The position numbers and the translations under genes are program-made. Below, one piece after another: positions 8,901 through 10,925 of a DNA stretch of 10,925 nt. Within the stretch, counting starts at the first letter, position 1, and each line of letters starts with the position of its first letter. A model generated the notes under the pieces. The model saw only the letters and a list, made by a program, of their open reading frames with translations. It was not told where the DNA came from and ran no database searches. The stretch covers positions 1-10,925 of the forward strand of contig JAKUHH010000368.1 in assembly GCA_022701365.1 (NCBI GenBank). Reading direction: 5' to 3'. Source of the stretch: Mycocentrospora acerina (lineage: Eukaryota > Ascomycota > Dothideomycetes > Pleosporales).

Positions 8901-8956
8901 ACGCGACCACGCTACCACGCGACCACGCAACTATGCTACTACGCTACCACGCTAAC
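8901..8956. repeat. 8-bp minisatellite, 7 units
   Basis: Seven consecutive 8-mers with consensus ACGCTACC/ACGCGACC start at 8901, 8909, 8917, 8925, 8933, 8941 and 8949. Looser copies extend upstream to about 8870. Several CCA sites are retained, so this block is less mutated than its surroundings. Confidence 0.8.
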
Positions 8957-8975
8957 ACTAGACGCGCAATCACAG

Positions 8976-9079
8976 AGCGCAACTATAAAGAGCGACCACA
9001 AAGCGCAACTATAAAGAGTGACTACAAAGCACAACTATTAAGCATAACTATAAAGCGTAACTACAAAGCGCAACTATAA
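8976..9079. repeat. 13-bp minisatellite, 8 units
   Basis: Eight head-to-tail 13-mers with consensus AGCGCAACTATAA start every 13 bases from 8976 to 9067. Units 1, 3 and 8 are identical. Differences between units include CCA versus CTA (GACCACAA, GACTACAA), the substitution expected from RIP. The array ends about 107 bp before the candidate start codon of the zinc-finger relic. Confidence 0.9.
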
Positions 9080-9351
9080 AGCAAAAAGTTACATATTTTA
9101 CATTAAATAGTATATTACTATAACTTAAAGTGCAATATTATTCTAATAGTATTTAAATTACTTATTAGTTGTTATATATACAAAATATGTCTGTTTTAGC
9201 TGCGCTAATGTCAGGCTACAGTGACATTAATAATTATAACAATCCTATCTTTAACCTAGAATTAACTCTTAATAAACCTAAATACACAGAATACACAGAG
9301 GTTTTATCTGTTAAGTACTACAAGTTCAAGTCTAAGAATAGCTTACATTAA

Positions 9352-9420
9352 TGTCCTAATTGCATACCTAAGAAAATAATCTTAACTAATATCTATTAAA
9401 AACACATGCGAGATAAACAT
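9352..9420 (+). other. C2H2 zinc finger 1 (relic)
   Basis: Cys codons at 9352 and 9361 and His codons at 9403 and 9418 give C-x2-C-x13-H-x4-H. One in-frame TAA (9397, after TAT) lies between the ligand pairs and fits a mutated CAA. Confidence 0.6.
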
Positions 9421-9465
9421 AGGAAAATACCACCTCTAGCAAAATCTTTAACTACAAAAGTAGCC

Positions 9466-9534
9466 TGCTAATATTGTAACAAGCTTAGAAGCGCACAGCA
9501 AAGCAAGTAAATAGAGCATATAAAAGTAAATTAT
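9466..9534 (+). other. C2H2 zinc finger 2 (relic, last ligand mutated)
   Basis: Cys codons at 9466 and 9475, a His codon at 9517 and a Tyr codon at 9532 reproduce the spacing of finger 1 exactly. TAT at 9532 follows T, so it fits CAT mutated at TCA. TAA codons at 9469 and 9508 interrupt the finger. Confidence 0.55.
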
Positions 9535-9684
9535 AAAGACAACTAGGATTTTATGCTTAATAATAATAACATTATACCTAAATACAAAGCTTAGCAAATC
9601 CTTGCACAGTACTAAAATTAAAAGCAGAAGGTCTGTTCTAGAACACAAAATTAAAACACCTAAAAACAAACATTAAGATTAAAC

Positions 9685-10089
9685 AACAACACACAAGTTT
9701 TATTAAAGGGGAACATTAGAGAGACAAAAGAGATGCTAATAACAAAGCAAGAAGATAAAACAGACGTTAACCCAGAAATAATAGACGTTGATAACGCAGG
9801 CAACACAATGCTTCCCGCGCACATTTCTACTAACGTTAGGATTAAGGCTAATAGGGACACACAACAAGCTAACAAGGAATATTTTANAACAACACACAAG
9901 TTTTATTAAAGGGGAACATTAGAGAGACAAAAGAGATGCTAATAACAAAGCAAGAAGATAAAACAGACGTTAACCCAGAAATAATAGACGTTGATAACGC
10001 AGGCAACACAATGCTTCCCGCGCACATTTCTACTAACGTTAGGATTAAGGCTAATAGGGACACACAACAAGCTAACAAGGAATATTTTA
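9685..10089. repeat. perfect 202-bp direct duplication around a single N, likely assembly join
   Basis: Bases 9685-9886 and 9888-10089 appear identical throughout and are separated only by one undetermined base at 9887. Perfect identity in otherwise heavily mutated DNA, plus the N exactly at the boundary, points to two overlapping contigs abutted without merging. The offset of 203 shifts the frame. Counting the repeat once puts the zinc-finger relic back into one frame. Confidence 0.92.
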
Positions 10090-10925
10090 AACAGACAAAA
10101 GATTACTTTATTAGCGCACTCCTACAGTTACTTAAAGAAGCGCTCTGTGTAATAGGCAACATTAAAGACATCTACAGCAGCTCTTGTAGTAACGTTGCAA
10201 TACTACTTCTGTAGCTTAGCATGTTTTTACACAGCCTTCTTGCATTAGGACATAAGAACAGATTTGTAAAACTTAGCATAAATGCTAACAATAAAAATTG
10301 TTTCTTAGTTATAAGCAAAAATGCTGTAATATAAGCTGCAAGAGCAGCTCTGTTTTAAGTTCCTATAGTTATCCTATTAGAAGCTCCTGCTATATATTAA
10401 GTAAAATTTAATCTGTCCTAATTTTTAATGCAAATTAAGCACCTGCTGCAGTGCTTTACTATAAGCGCGCGTGTATACACTAATAAAAGCATTAAGTGCA
10501 ACAGCCAAACAAACACGCACCTATCTAGAGTTGAAATTCCTAGACGCTAGCTTGTTAAAGAGATTAAGAGTAAAGATAGCTTAGTAGATCTAGTTTTGCT
10601 AGCAGACAGGACAACATCTACTGCAGTATAGATGCAAGATCTACCTTGTTATAGACTTACTACCTTTCTTAAGAGATTTAGCCTAGCTTGCCTATGCAAA
10701 GAACTTAAGCGTAGATGTGTCTTAGGACCCTACTTATTTAACAGATTTTGTACAAAAGGTACCTAGACTAAGATAAGCGCTAATCTACACAGCATAATAA
10801 CAGTTGTTACCTGCAAGTCTAGACGTATACTATAGGCATGTTGCCTAGCAAAGACTAAGGAAGAATCAGACTACCAATTATTTATCGGATGTTTTTCGAT
10901 GAAAACCCAGTGGCACGGCTCGCAT

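Larger units (their letters stand above)
9187..10925 (+). pseudogene. RIP-degraded two-C2H2-zinc-finger protein gene, runs off the right edge
   Basis: Best-supported coding relic. ATG 9187 opens 54 codons without a stop. The same frame continues with about ten TAA/TAG to 9666, is open from 9664 to the N at 9887, and resumes after the duplication with about nine stops to the window end. Residues 56-78 form C-x2-C-x13-H-x4-H. Residues 94-116 repeat the spacing, but the last ligand is Tyr (TAT 9532), a C-to-T change from CAT in TCA context. After the fingers comes a Gln/Lys/Asn-rich hydrophilic linker, then a segment with scattered Cys and Arg/Lys near 10630-10760. C2H2 fingers suggest nucleic-acid binding. 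The family is unknown: paired fingers occur in fungal transposon proteins and in repeated accessory genes. The literal assembly is frameshifted at 9887; counting the 202-bp repeat once restores a single frame. The true C-terminus lies beyond the window. Confidence 0.6.

Noticed and set aside
9448..10078. Minus-strand open frames of 64-79 codons at 9448-9669, 9660-9899 and 9884-10078.
   Set aside because: They lie antisense to the zinc-finger relic. Two are near-copies created by the 202-bp duplication, with X residues from the N.
1..10925. An alternative genetic code with TAA and TAG read as Gln (ciliate-like), since frames become long if both are read through.
   Set aside because: Stop versus CAA/CAG use depends on the preceding base, TAA/TAG are frequent in all six frames, and TGG is depleted along with TCA, CCA and TGA. 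Mutation explains this better than codon reassignment.

Overview
The window looks like AT-rich, heavily mutated repeat DNA from a filamentous ascomycete (Pezizomycotina). This is inferred from the mutation pattern, the very short GT-AG introns (43-50 nt) and the absence of bacterial signals; no marker gene identifies a species. No intact protein-coding gene was found. TCA, CCA, TGA and TGG are almost missing: in bases 1-1080 I find one TCA, no CCA, no TGA and one TGG, while ACA, GCA, TGT and TGC are plentiful. TA is in large excess. This is what repeat-induced point mutation (RIP) leaves, C-to-T at CpA on both strands, here with an apparent need for a pyrimidine before the C. TAA and TAG therefore litter every frame. 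By hand count about 12 percent of codons are stops in frames that look non-coding, against about 4-8 percent in the frames I call relics.

Layout: 1-3961 holds long plus-strand coding relics in three successive frames, possibly one former gene of over 1,000 codons with at least one recognisable intron. They converge on a minus-strand relic at 4013-4813. Bases 5207-5347 are two adjacent minisatellites, and 5200-5960 is clearly less mutated. A 90-bp tandem duplication (5951-6129) and another minus-strand relic (6216-6668) follow. From 6709 onward the relics are on the plus strand: a weak one (6709-7141), one behind a TATA/CT-rich promoter-like stretch (7381-7854), a small three-exon relic (8076-8544), a second pair of minisatellites (8901-9079), and a relic of a two-C2H2-zinc-finger protein (9187-10925) running off the right edge.

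The zinc-finger relic is the best supported. One frame runs through it with two fingers of identical spacing. Nearly all its early stops follow a pyrimidine, while the surviving Gln codons follow a purine. It is interrupted by a single N at 9887 flanked by two perfect 202-bp copies, almost certainly a scaffold join of overlapping contigs; counting the repeat once puts both sides back in one frame. The last ~60 bases keep CCA, TCA, TGA and TGG and look unmutated.

I could not assign a family to most relics. The long relics are probably transposable-element genes or repeated accessory genes, but that is inference. No tRNA, rRNA, CRISPR array or intact mobile element was seen.
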